From Caulobacteraceae bacterium (GTDB taxonomy: Bacteria > Pseudomonadota > Alphaproteobacteria > Caulobacterales > Caulobacteraceae), in NCBI GenBank assembly GCA_025351125.1, contig JANXWN010000127.1, positions 1 to 6,103 of the forward strand: a DNA stretch of 6,103 nucleotides, written 5' to 3'. This document shows positions 1-5,949 of the stretch, piece by piece (positions within the stretch are counted from its first letter, which is position 1; the number at the start of each line of letters is the position of its first letter). The notes beneath the pieces were generated by a model, which saw nothing but the letters and a program-made list of their open reading frames with translations, did not search any database and was not told the DNA's origin. Made by a program: the position numbers and the translations under genes.

Positions 1-844
1 GATCATCGAGCCTTACCCGCGCGGCCTGCCACGCCAGTTGCACGCCAAAGGCGGCGGCCAACACATAGAACATCGGCGCCAGTCGCCCCGTCAAGCCCAC
101 GCCCAAGGCCAGGAGCACGCTGACCCCATAAAACGCCGATACGCCGTACGGGGTGGCTTGGCCCAACCGCCGGGCCGAGGATTTCACCCCGACCAGGGCG
201 TCGTCTTCTAAATCCTGCACGGCATAGATGGTGTCATAGCCGAGGGTCCAAAATACCCCGGACAAATACAACAGCAATGCCGCGAGCGGCAGGGTCATGC
301 CGCCGCCCGCCGCCGCGAAGCCCATTAGCGCGCCCCAGTTAAACGTCAGGCCCAACCACGCCTGCGGCCACCAGGTGATCCTTTTCATGAACGGATAGGC
401 GGCGACCAGAACCAGCGAGGCGAACCCCAGAACGATGCTGAGCCGATTCAAACTCAATAAAATCAGGAAACTGATCAGAGCGCAGGCCACCAAAAAAACC
501 CACGCTCCGCGGATGCTGATCTGACCCGACGCGATCGGTCGCGCGGCCGTGCGCGCCACCCGCCCATCGACATCGCGATCCACGATGTCGTTGAAGGCGC
601 ATCCCGCGGCCCGCATCAACACCGCGCCGACGGCGAACAAAGCGAGCAGAGAAACGTCGGGCCACCGCCCCTGCATGGCGCCGGCCAAGGCGATGCCCTG
701 CCATCCCGGCGCCATCAACAACCCAATACCCGTCGGTCGATCGACGCGCCCCAGCTTCAACCACGGGCGCAGTCTCGCCGGGGCAAAGCGATCCACCCAG
801 TTGGCGGGCATGGCGTCGGGCAGGACGGTGCTGTCGTCGGGCAT
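1..844 (-). CDS. ubiA: 4-hydroxybenzoate polyprenyltransferase UbiA (C-terminus cut by window edge)
   Basis: This integral membrane enzyme joins 4-hydroxybenzoate to a polyprenyl diphosphate tail, an early membrane step of ubiquinone synthesis. The 281 visible residues read through to the left edge without a stop, so roughly the last 10-30 residues of a typical 290-310-residue protein are missing. The first Mg-diphosphate motif is NDIVDRDVD (85-93), followed by RTAARPIASG (98-107). The second is YDTIYAVQDLEDD (203-215), followed by GVKSSA (219-224). The second motif is the form typical of UbiA rather than of heme- or chlorophyll-type relatives. Hydrophobic segments alternate with these loops, for example 112-130 and 136-150. 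The ATG at 844-842 is chosen because an in-frame stop lies about 8 codons upstream; no strong Shine-Dalgarno is visible. Met12 is a less likely alternative start. It is divergent from the aldo/keto reductase. Confidence 0.95.
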   Translation of the reverse strand, partial: MPDDSTVLPDAMPANWVDRFAPARLRPWLKLGRVDRPTGIGLLMAPGWQGIALAGAMQGRWPDVSLLALFAVGAVLMRAAGCAFNDIVDRDVDGRVARTAARPIASGQISIRGAWVFLVACALISFLILLSLNRLSIVLGFASLVLVAAYPFMKRITWWPQAWLGLTFNWGALMGFAAAGGGMTLPLAALLLYLSGVFWTLGYDTIYAVQDLEDDALVGVKSSARRLGQATPYGVSAFYGVSVLLALGVGLTGRLAPMFYVLAAAFGVQLAWQAARVRLDD

Positions 845-890
845 GCCTAAATCTAACCGCGAAGCGCTCAAAGATCACCAAGGACATCGG

Positions 891-912
891 CGCGGAGCCA
901 AAAATCTCCGCG
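891..912. repeat. Perfect inverted repeat, 7-bp arms, 8-nt loop
   Basis: Arms CGCGGAG (891-897) and CTCCGCG (906-912) are exact reverse complements around an A-rich loop, CCAAAAAT. It lies 47 bp upstream of the ubiA start, so it could be a stem-loop in the ubiA leader or a protein-binding site. There is no T-run after either arm, so it is not an intrinsic terminator. Confidence 0.5.
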
Positions 913-930
913 ATTTCGCGCCCGGCGTTC

Positions 931-946
931 TGCACGTGAACGTGCA
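931..946. repeat. Perfect 16-bp palindrome, candidate operator
   Basis: TGCACGT (931-937) and ACGTGCA (940-946) are exact reverse complements separated by GA. The site is 39 bp upstream of the aldo/keto reductase start and inside the divergent spacer. Its short, nearly uninterrupted symmetry suits a dimeric DNA-binding regulator better than an RNA hairpin. Regulator identity is unknown. Confidence 0.5.
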
Positions 947-985
947 ACCTTTCCCTGGCACGAACAGCCGCCTAATCTGCCGCTC

Positions 986-1981
986 ATGAAACACACATCC
1001 TTTGGCCAGACCGGCTTGCGCGTCTCGAGGTTATGCCTTGGCACGATGACTTTTGGCCTGCAGTGCGAAGAGGCGGAGAGTTTTGCGATCATGGACGCCG
1101 CCGCCGCCGGCGGGGTGGATTTCTTCGACACGGCCGATGTCTATCCCCTTGGCGGCGAGCTCGACCGGGTCGGTCGGACCGAAGAGATCGTCGGCGCGTG
1201 GCTCAAGGGCAAGCGGCAGGATTTTGTGCTCGCCACCAAATGCGTCGGCAAGATGGGTCCCAAGCCATGGGATCAGGGCATGTCGCGCAAGCATATCTTG
1301 GCGGCGGTGGACGACTCGCTGCGGCGCCTGGGAACCGATTACATCGATCTGTATCAATTGCACGGTTATGATCCGTTGACGCCGATGGACGAGGCGTTGG
1401 AGGCGCTCGACACGGTCGTGCGGGCGGGCAAGGCGCGTTATGTCGGCGTATCCAATTGGCCGGCTTACAAAGTGGCGCTGGCGTTGGGACGCGGCGAGAT
1501 CAAAGCCTTGGCGCGGATCGATAGCGTTCAGCCGCGCTATAACCTGTTGTTCCGCGCCTTTGAGCGCGATCTCTTGCCGCTTTGCGAGGAGCAAGGCCTC
1601 GCGCTGATCCCCTATAACCCGCTGGCGGGAGGGTTCTTGACCGGCAAACACGATGCTTCCGCCGCCCCGCCGGCAGGCTCGCGCTTCACCTTGGGACGGG
1701 CCGGCGCCTTTTATCAAACGCGCTATTGGGAACACCAAAAATTTGAAACCGTCGAAGCCCTGCGGGCCCTCGCGACCGAGGCCGGGATGAGCTTGGCCAC
1801 CATGGCCGTGCGTTGGGTGCTCAGCCACCCCGCTGTTACCGCCCCGATCGTCGGCGCCAGCAAGCCGGGGCAACTGGCCGACAGCCTGGCCGCCGCCGAG
1901 GCGGGTCCTCTGCCGACCGACTTGAAGGCCAAGCTCGATGACCTCACCCACGGCTGGCGGGCGGTGGATATGGAGCGTTGA
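986..1981 (+). CDS. Aldo/keto reductase, NAD(P)H-dependent
   Basis: The 331-residue protein is a cytosolic (alpha/beta)8-barrel oxidoreductase expected to interconvert carbonyls and alcohols with NAD(P)H; the substrate cannot be told from sequence. The N-terminus MKHTSFGQTGLRVSRLCLGTM is a classic family start, which fixes the ATG. The full catalytic tetrad is present: Asp48 and Tyr53 (FFDTADVY), Lys85 (ATKC) and His126 (YQLHGYD). Further family signatures are GVSN (154-157), QPRYNLLFR (182-190), PYNPLAGGFLTGK (209-221) and the cofactor-phosphate-site IVGASKPGQL (288-297). Length is normal. It resembles the bacterial AKR11/12-type (YajO/Tas-like) reductases. It appears monocistronic: divergent from ubiA and convergent with the next gene. 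No clear Shine-Dalgarno is visible. Confidence 0.93.
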   Translation: MKHTSFGQTGLRVSRLCLGTMTFGLQCEEAESFAIMDAAAAGGVDFFDTADVYPLGGELDRVGRTEEIVGAWLKGKRQDFVLATKCVGKMGPKPWDQGMSRKHILAAVDDSLRRLGTDYIDLYQLHGYDPLTPMDEALEALDTVVRAGKARYVGVSNWPAYKVALALGRGEIKALARIDSVQPRYNLLFRAFERDLLPLCEEQGLALIPYNPLAGGFLTGKHDASAAPPAGSRFTLGRAGAFYQTRYWEHQKFETVEALRALATEAGMSLATMAVRWVLSHPAVTAPIVGASKPGQLADSLAAAEAGPLPTDLKAKLDDLTHGWRAVDMER

Positions 1982-2030
1982 CCCCAGCGTCAGGCCGCGC
2001 GCGCCGCGCCTTCAACACCAATAAGCGCCA

Positions 2031-2070
2031 ACCGCGAGGGGGCGAACCCCGGTGCCATATGCTCCGCGGT
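2031..2070. other. Possible stem-loop between convergent genes
   Basis: The 90-bp gap between the convergent stop codons (1982-2071) holds an outer pair ACCGCG (2031-2036) / CGCGGT (2065-2070) and a compact inner hairpin GGGG-CGAA-CCCC (2039-2050). On the minus strand the inner loop reads TTCG. Such structures could end transcription in either direction, but no T-tract follows on either strand, so this is only a weak terminator candidate. Confidence 0.25.
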
Positions 2071-2071
2071 G

Positions 2072-3283
2072 TTAAGCGACGGCGTTGATCGCCGACTGCA
2101 ACGTCGGCGCCAAGTTTCCCCGTTGAACCACCGTTACCCCCTTGAGTTGCAGCCACAGCGCGAGCAGGGCGAGTTCCGTCGCCAGCGCGTCCGCCGTCGC
2201 GTCGGCCGCCGCGCCCGGTTCCAAATGCGCCGCCTGCACCCGCAGCACGCCCGCTTGTCGGTCGGCCTTGAGATCGACGCGGGCGGCGATCGTCTCGCCC
2301 ATCAGAAACGGCAACACGTAATAGCCGTGCTCGCGTTTATGCGCCGGCGTGTAGATTTCCAGACGAATACGGGTGTTGAACAGCCGCTCCGCCCGCTCTC
2401 GCCGCCAGATCAGATTATCGAACGGCGAGAGCAGGGCGCGCGCGTCGGCGCGGCGTGGAACGGCGACCTTCGCCGCGAGAAAAGCCGGTCTGTCCCAGCT
2501 TTGCACCTTGACCGGTAAAAACTCGCCGGCTTCGACCAGCTCGGCGAGGCGCGCGCGGGTTTGCGTCACCGGCATCCTAAAATAGTCTCGCAGATCGCCT
2601 TCGGTCGCCACGCCCATCGCGCGGCCGGCGATTCGCAGCAGGGCGCGGTGGGCCTCGGCCTCCGTCGGCGTGGCGGTCGCCACGATCGACGGCGGAATCA
2701 CCCGTTCGGTCAGATCATACACCCGCTCGAATCCGCGCCGCGTCTTGGTGGTGATAAGCCCGGCCCAAAACAGCCACTCCAGCGCGCGCTTGCCATTGGA
2801 CCAGTTCCACCAGCCGGCGACGCGCGGACCGTCCGCGAAATCGCCGCCGGTGACCGGTCCCTCGCGTTCGATCCGCGCCAGAACCGCGTCGATGAAGTCC
2901 CGCCGCTCCCGCCCGAAGCTGGCCAATCCGCCCCAGGTTTCGCCCGCGCGCGCCCGCGCCATCCGCCAGCGAAACAACGGTTGCGACGCGACCGGCAAAA
3001 ACGACGCCTCGTGTCCCCAATACTCAAACAGCGAAGGGCGTTTTCCCCAAGCTTCCCGCTCTAAAGCTTCGCGCGGATAGTCGCCCAAGCGCGAAAAGCC
3101 CGGCAGATAGTGGGTCCGCGCCAGCACGTTCACCGAGTCGATTTGCAGCACGCCCAAGGTATCGACCATGCGCCGAAGCCGCCCGATCGTCGGCGCGCCG
3201 CTGGGCCGGGTCGTCGCCAAGCCTTGCGCGGCCAAGGCGATCCGGCGCGCCTGGCCCGCCGACAGATCAAACCCGCTAACCAA
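2072..3283 (-). CDS. YcaQ-family (HTH_42) DNA glycosylase, crosslink-repair type
   Basis: The 403-residue protein belongs to the winged-helix HTH_42 family of bacterial DNA glycosylases (E. coli YcaQ/AlkX, Streptomyces AlkZ), which excise bulky alkylated bases and unhook interstrand crosslinks. The catalytic loop reads LQIDSVNVLARTHYLP, with Gln47-Ile48-Asp49 matching the Q-hydrophobic-D motif of the YcaQ branch rather than the QxQ of AlkZ. Other conserved blocks are LFEYWGHEASFLP (85-97), SPFDNLIW (286-293) and GYYVLPFLMGE (320-330). Length is full. The start is taken as TTG at 3283-3281: no ATG or GTG is suitably placed, the first residues fit the family (LSAGQARRIALAAQG), and the TTG overlaps the stop of the upstream globin gene, suggesting translational coupling. 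A partner crosslinking-agent biosynthesis cluster is not visible, so a general repair role is inferred. Confidence 0.9.
   Translation of the reverse strand: MVSGFDLSAGQARRIALAAQGLATTRPSGAPTIGRLRRMVDTLGVLQIDSVNVLARTHYLPGFSRLGDYPREALEREAWGKRPSLFEYWGHEASFLPVASQPLFRWRMARARAGETWGGLASFGRERRDFIDAVLARIEREGPVTGGDFADGPRVAGWWNWSNGKRALEWLFWAGLITTKTRRGFERVYDLTERVIPPSIVATATPTEAEAHRALLRIAGRAMGVATEGDLRDYFRMPVTQTRARLAELVEAGEFLPVKVQSWDRPAFLAAKVAVPRRADARALLSPFDNLIWRRERAERLFNTRIRLEIYTPAHKREHGYYVLPFLMGETIAARVDLKADRQAGVLRVQAAHLEPGAAADATADALATELALLALWLQLKGVTVVQRGNLAPTLQSAINAVA
3276..3283 (-). other. Start-stop overlap, globin / YcaQ-family glycosylase
   Basis: On the minus strand the bases TTGGTTAG contain the TTG start of the glycosylase gene and, in another frame, the TAG stop of the globin gene. 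No independent strong Shine-Dalgarno is seen ahead of the TTG. This arrangement is typical of translational coupling and supports a two-gene operon. Confidence 0.6.
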
Positions 3284-3701
3284 AGGCGGCCGGGGCCATC
3301 TGATCGGGGTGGTCGGCGAACCAGTTCAAATCGATCAACAAGGTGCGCCACGCCTCGCTCATCGTCGGCGTCCAATCGTCGGCGATCAAGCCGCGCACGG
3401 TGTCCGCCACGCTCGCGAAGAACGCCCCGAACACCGTCGGCGGCACGCCATACCCCTCGTGCGTCACCACTTCGCATTGAATGAGCTGAGCGCCGTAAGC
3501 GCGGCGATCGACGAAATCGAGGATCATCTCGAACACCCGCGTCAGCATTTCGCCACGCACCGAACCGTCGGTGTCGCGGATAAACAAGGCTTCCATATCG
3601 GGATGGGCGGCAAACAGCCGGGCATAGACTAACGGCGTCGGATCGGCGCAGCGCTCACCGGCGAGGTCGAGCGTCTGGCTGATGACCGCTCCGTCCAACA
3701 T
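3276..3701 (-). CDS. Single-domain globin-like heme protein
   Basis: The 141-residue protein has the length and motif order of a single-domain bacterial globin. LVYARLFAAHPDMEALF (24-40) places Phe40 at the CD1 heme-packing position and Tyr26 exactly 14 residues earlier, where B10 falls in flavohemoglobin-type globins. THEGYGVPPTVFGAF (80-94) supplies His81 as the probable proximal F8 ligand, 41 residues after CD1. The C-terminal helices follow, with Trp110 and EAWRTLL (116-122). The distal E7 residue cannot be assigned with confidence. No reductase domain is present, so an electron donor would be separate; oxygen or nitric oxide binding is inferred from the family. The start is ATG 3701-3699; the reading frame stays open further upstream, but that extension is low-complexity and overlaps the divergent gene. 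Its stop overlaps the start of the YcaQ-family gene by 8 bp, so the two probably form one operon. Confidence 0.82.
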   Translation of the reverse strand: MLDGAVISQTLDLAGERCADPTPLVYARLFAAHPDMEALFIRDTDGSVRGEMLTRVFEMILDFVDRRAYGAQLIQCEVVTHEGYGVPPTVFGAFFASVADTVRGLIADDWTPTMSEAWRTLLIDLNWFADHPDQMAPAAFG

Positions 3702-3780
3702 CTTCCGATCATACCCGCCACGGCCAGTTGCGCCAGAGCGCGTGTTGTGCGCGAGGGTGGACCGGTTTAGAGCCCGCGTC
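3702..3780. promoter_or_regulatory. Divergent globin / PCu(A)C spacer
   Basis: The 79 bp between the two divergent starts must hold both promoters if the chosen starts are right. I see no convincing -35/-10 pair and no strong palindrome. The only symmetry is a loose CGCG...CGCG around 3739-3753, too weak to call an operator. Confidence 0.35.
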
Positions 3781-4251
3781 ATGGCAAAACTTGCGGGCCG
3801 CACGGCTGTTCTGGGCGTTATCGCGGTCGCGTTCTGCGGCGGCGCCTTTGCCGCGCCGTCGCCGGTCGCGGTGCGCGACGGCTGGATTCGTCCGACCGCC
3901 ATCGGCGCGGACGGCGCGGGGTATCTGACCCTCGTCAATCACGGTCGGAGTGCCGACACCCTCACGGCCCTCTCCAGCCCCGACGCGGCGGCGGCCAGCT
4001 TGCACGAGAGCAAGATGGTCGGCGCGGTGATGACCATGCGGCGCCTGTCGTTGCTGGCGCTCCCGGCGGGCGGGTCGGTCGCCTTCAAGCCCGGCGGCCT
4101 GCACGTCATGTTGCACCACATGAAGCGAGCGTTGCGGGCCGGTGACCGGACGGTGGTGGTCCTGACCTTCGCCAAGGCCGGCCGGGTCCGCGCTGTGCTG
4201 CGCGTTGGCCAGGTCGCCACGCCCGGCCCGATGGCCGGCATGACAATGTAG
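3781..4251 (+). CDS. PCu(A)C-type periplasmic copper chaperone
   Basis: This 156-residue exported protein belongs to the PCu(A)C (DUF461) family of periplasmic Cu(I) chaperones, which hand copper to cytochrome oxidase assembly (the CuA site or Sco) or other periplasmic targets. The copper motif H-x10-M-x21-H-x-M is complete: His75, Met86, His108 and Met110. A signal peptide is clear: Lys3 and Arg7, a hydrophobic core about 9-22, and a probable cut after AFA (22-24). This favours the ATG at 3781 over ATGs upstream in the same frame, which would bury the signal. Additional possible Cu ligands are His112, His113, Met114 and a Met-rich end (MAGMTM, 151-156). The usual partner Sco is not in the window. 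It is divergent from the globin gene and converges on the TPR gene. The Shine-Dalgarno is weak. Confidence 0.92.
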   Translation: MAKLAGRTAVLGVIAVAFCGGAFAAPSPVAVRDGWIRPTAIGADGAGYLTLVNHGRSADTLTALSSPDAAAASLHESKMVGAVMTMRRLSLLALPAGGSVAFKPGGLHVMLHHMKRALRAGDRTVVVLTFAKAGRVRAVLRVGQVATPGPMAGMTM

Positions 4252-4278
4252 GCGCGCAAAGGCGTCTATTGCGCCGCC
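4251..4278. terminator. Bulged hairpin at the convergent gene ends, possible shared terminator
   Basis: GGCGCGCAA (4251-4259) pairs with TTGCGC-C-GCC (4269-4278), giving nine base pairs with one bulged C and a 9-nt loop. The structure spans the 14-bp gap and touches both stop codons, the right place for a bidirectional terminator. No T-tract follows on either strand, so termination is an inference. Confidence 0.35.
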
Positions 4279-5699
4279 GCCAAGGCCCGCAAATCCTGCG
4301 TCACCGCCTCCAGCGGGGCGCCCCAATCGGCAAACCGGCTTTGACGGTAGAGGGTCGCGGTCGGATACCAAGGGCTGTCGGCGCGCTGGGTTCCCCACAC
4401 CCAATGCGGATTGCGATCGAGCAGGATCCAGGTCGACTTGCCCAGCGCGCCGCTCAAGTGCGCGATGGAGGTGCAGACCGTAATGACAATATCCAAGCCG
4501 TCGACGAAGGCCGCCGTATCGTCGAAATCGGCGAATGCGGCGGTGTGATCGGCGATATCGAAACCCTGACCGCGGGCCGCTGCGACCTCCGTTTCGGCCC
4601 CCGGTTGCAGGGAATAGAAGGCGACGTCGCGCAGTTCGCCAAACGCAATCCGCAGGCGCTCGAGGCCGACGGCGCGAAACCGATTGCGTTGATGCGACGT
4701 GCTGCCGGCCCAGGCCAGGCCCACCTTCAAGCGATGGTCGGCCGCAAAGCCAGTTTTCCACCGCGCCGCCGCCTGCGGATCGGCGCGCAAATACGGCGTC
4801 GGGCCCGGGATGCAGTCTTCGCGCGCGCCCAGCAAAAACGGCACGCTCAACAGCGAAAACTCGTAGTCGAACGGCGGGAGCGACGACACGCCGCCCTGCA
4901 CGCACACATCGGGCTTGTCGGCGAGGGTGCGAAACAACAGCCCCCCCATCTGCGGAAAGGTGTTCCACACCAGCCGGCCGCCGCGCGCGTGCACGTAATC
5001 AGCCAAAAGCGGCGCGTAACGACAAAACTGCAGCACGTCTCCCATGCCTTGCTCGCCCCACGCCAACAGGGTCTTTCCCGCTAGGGATTCGCCCCGCCAC
5101 GTCGGCCCCGGCAAGGCGGGGCGCTTGCCCGACAACTCGCCCGATCCCTCCCACCGCGTTTCGAACTCGCGTAAACCGCTCTCGTAACGACCCAGCGCCA
5201 GGTCCAAAATACCTTTGCCGAAGCGGTATTTCAGCTCGTCGGGCGCCAGGGCGGCGGCGCGCGCGGCCAGGGCGTCGGCCTCCGCCCAGCGTCCCGCATC
5301 CTTCAACACCAGCGAATAATTGCCCGCCGCCATGGCCGACGTCGGCGCCAAGGCGACCGCCCGCGCCCCCGCCGCGAGGGCGCCCGCAAGATCGAAATTT
5401 TTCAGTCTTTGCGTGGTCAGGTTGGTCCACGCATTGGGGTCCAAGGGCTCGGCCGCCGCCGCCGCTTCCAGCAAGGCGAGGGCCTCGTCCGGGGCTTGTT
5501 CCAGCAACAGCAGGGTCGCGGCCAAGCGATTTCGCACCCCCGGATAATGCGGCGCGAGCAGCAGCACACGGCGGTAACAGACCACGGCGGCATCAAGTCG
5601 GCCGGCGTCGTGATGGTCAAAGCCCGCCTGCAATACCACCGACGGATCGTCGGCCGCGACATCGGTCACTCGGCCCTCGGAGGACGTCGGTTTAGTCAT
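4266..5699 (-). CDS. TPR-repeat protein with C-terminal glycosyltransferase-9-like domain
   Basis: The 477-residue protein has two halves. Residues about 22-185 are degenerate tetratricopeptide repeats, for example AGRLDAAVVCYRRVLLLAP (32-50) and AGRWAEADALAARAAALAP (135-153). The second half matches proteins annotated as TPR/ADP-heptose-transferase-like (GT-B fold): LLAWGEQGMGDVLQFCRYAPLL (211-232), LKVGLAWAGSTSHQRNRFRA (324-343), DIVITVCTSIAHLSGALGKSTW (403-424) and DSPWYPTATLYRQ (441-453). The role is probably transfer of a sugar to a glycan or protein; donor and acceptor are unknown. No signal peptide or membrane segment is seen, so it is likely cytosolic. In relatives the nucleotide-site loop usually reads (V)DTSVAHLAGALG; here Cys409 replaces the Asp. 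ATG 5699 is chosen with ACGGGA four bases upstream; an in-frame TTG at 5714 would add five residues and run into the palindrome. It is isolated, without neighbouring glycan genes. Confidence 0.85.
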   Translation of the reverse strand: MTKPTSSEGRVTDVAADDPSVVLQAGFDHHDAGRLDAAVVCYRRVLLLAPHYPGVRNRLAATLLLLEQAPDEALALLEAAAAAEPLDPNAWTNLTTQRLKNFDLAGALAAGARAVALAPTSAMAAGNYSLVLKDAGRWAEADALAARAAALAPDELKYRFGKGILDLALGRYESGLREFETRWEGSGELSGKRPALPGPTWRGESLAGKTLLAWGEQGMGDVLQFCRYAPLLADYVHARGGRLVWNTFPQMGGLLFRTLADKPDVCVQGGVSSLPPFDYEFSLLSVPFLLGAREDCIPGPTPYLRADPQAAARWKTGFAADHRLKVGLAWAGSTSHQRNRFRAVGLERLRIAFGELRDVAFYSLQPGAETEVAAARGQGFDIADHTAAFADFDDTAAFVDGLDIVITVCTSIAHLSGALGKSTWILLDRNPHWVWGTQRADSPWYPTATLYRQSRFADWGAPLEAVTQDLRALAAAQ

Positions 5700-5714
5700 A
5701 AAATCCCGTCTCAA

Positions 5715-5731
5715 GCCGTGAAATTCACGGC
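5715..5731. promoter_or_regulatory. Perfect 17-bp palindrome upstream of the TPR/GT9-like gene
   Basis: GCCGTGAA (5715-5722) and TTCACGGC (5724-5731) are exact reverse complements around one base. The site ends 15 bp before the ATG of the minus-strand gene. Its position and the odd-length symmetry fit an operator for a dimeric repressor; a leader hairpin close to the ribosome-binding site is the alternative. There is no T-tract to suggest a terminator. Confidence 0.55.
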
Positions 5732-5757
5732 GCCGCGCGTCGTATCACGAAGGCGGC

Positions 5758-5784
5758 TTGGCGCATGAACGGCATTAGCGCCAA
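5758..5784. repeat. REP-like bulged stem-loop
   Basis: TTGGCGC (5758-5764) pairs exactly with GCGCCAA (5778-5784). Inside, ATG (5765-5767) pairs with CAT (5773-5775), leaving a 2-nt TA bulge on one side and a 5-nt AACGG loop. A GC-rich imperfect palindrome with a bulge next to a tandem repeat resembles bacterial REP elements, but a single copy cannot show that it is a dispersed repeat. Confidence 0.45.
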
Positions 5785-5829
5785 ATACAGGGACAGGAGC
5801 AATGTCAAATACAGGGACAAAAGCCATGT
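5782..5829. repeat. Two tandem copies of a 24-bp repeat
   Basis: Two adjacent 24-bp units (5782-5805 and 5806-5829) share the core CAAATACAGGGACA and the end ATGT, and differ at three positions (21 of 24 identical). On the minus strand the core reads TGTCCCTGTATTT. The first copy overlaps the 3' arm of the stem-loop, so stem-loop and repeats look like parts of one element. Confidence 0.75.
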
Positions 5830-5949
5830 TTCCCAGCGCACCTATGACAGCGCCAATTTCCCTTTGCGCCTCGCGCTTGCGCGATTGCCTGGAGGGCTGC
5901 CGAGCCCACGCCATACACAGGGGGAATATTGCTCCGGTCCGCGTGTGCC
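5826..5949 (+). pseudogene. Possible remnant of a Y1/REP-associated transposase N-terminus
   Basis: Transposases of the Y1 (IS200/RAYT) type usually start with a stretch like PLRL...PGGLYHVxxRGNxRxxV. Here one frame gives PLRLALARLPGGLP (about 5861-5902) and the neighbouring frame continues HAIHRGNIAPV (about 5907-5939), so a frameshift would join them into that pattern. No catalytic HUH histidines or tyrosine follow, and the remainder matches nothing. The adjacent palindrome and repeats suit such a relic. The resemblance is short and could be chance. Confidence 0.2.

Larger units (their letters stand above)
845..985. promoter_or_regulatory. Divergent ubiA / aldo-keto reductase spacer with two inverted repeats
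   Basis: This 141-bp region must hold the start signals of both flanking genes. It contains two perfect inverted repeats, listed separately. I found no convincing -35/-10 pair for either direction, which is common in GC-rich alphaproteobacteria. A TGGCACG at 956-962 resembles the -24 half of a sigma54 promoter but has no matching -12 half. Confidence 0.45.

Noticed and set aside
956..962. TGGCACG resembling a sigma54 -24 element before the aldo/keto reductase
   Set aside because: No TTGC-type -12 element lies at the required spacing.
1031..1951. 306-codon open frame antisense to the aldo/keto reductase
   Set aside because: The plus strand encodes a complete catalytic tetrad and family motifs; the antisense translation has no recognisable features.
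3702..3938. N-terminal extension of the globin reading frame
   Set aside because: The added residues are Ala/Thr/Arg-rich, unlike any globin, and overlap the signal-peptide region of the divergent copper chaperone.
3709..4968. 419-codon minus-strand open frame across the copper chaperone and the end of the TPR gene
   Set aside because: It is antisense to one well-supported gene and out of frame with another, and its Arg/Gly-rich translation shows no domain. It is a GC-rich shadow frame.
4535..5695. 386-codon plus-strand open frame opposite the TPR/GT9-like gene
   Set aside because: The translation is an Arg/Pro/Ala-rich low-complexity product of GC-rich codons read antisense.
5700..5760. 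Intrinsic terminator formed by the 17-bp palindrome
   Set aside because: No T-tract follows on either strand, and the only nearby gene in the relevant direction begins rather than ends here.
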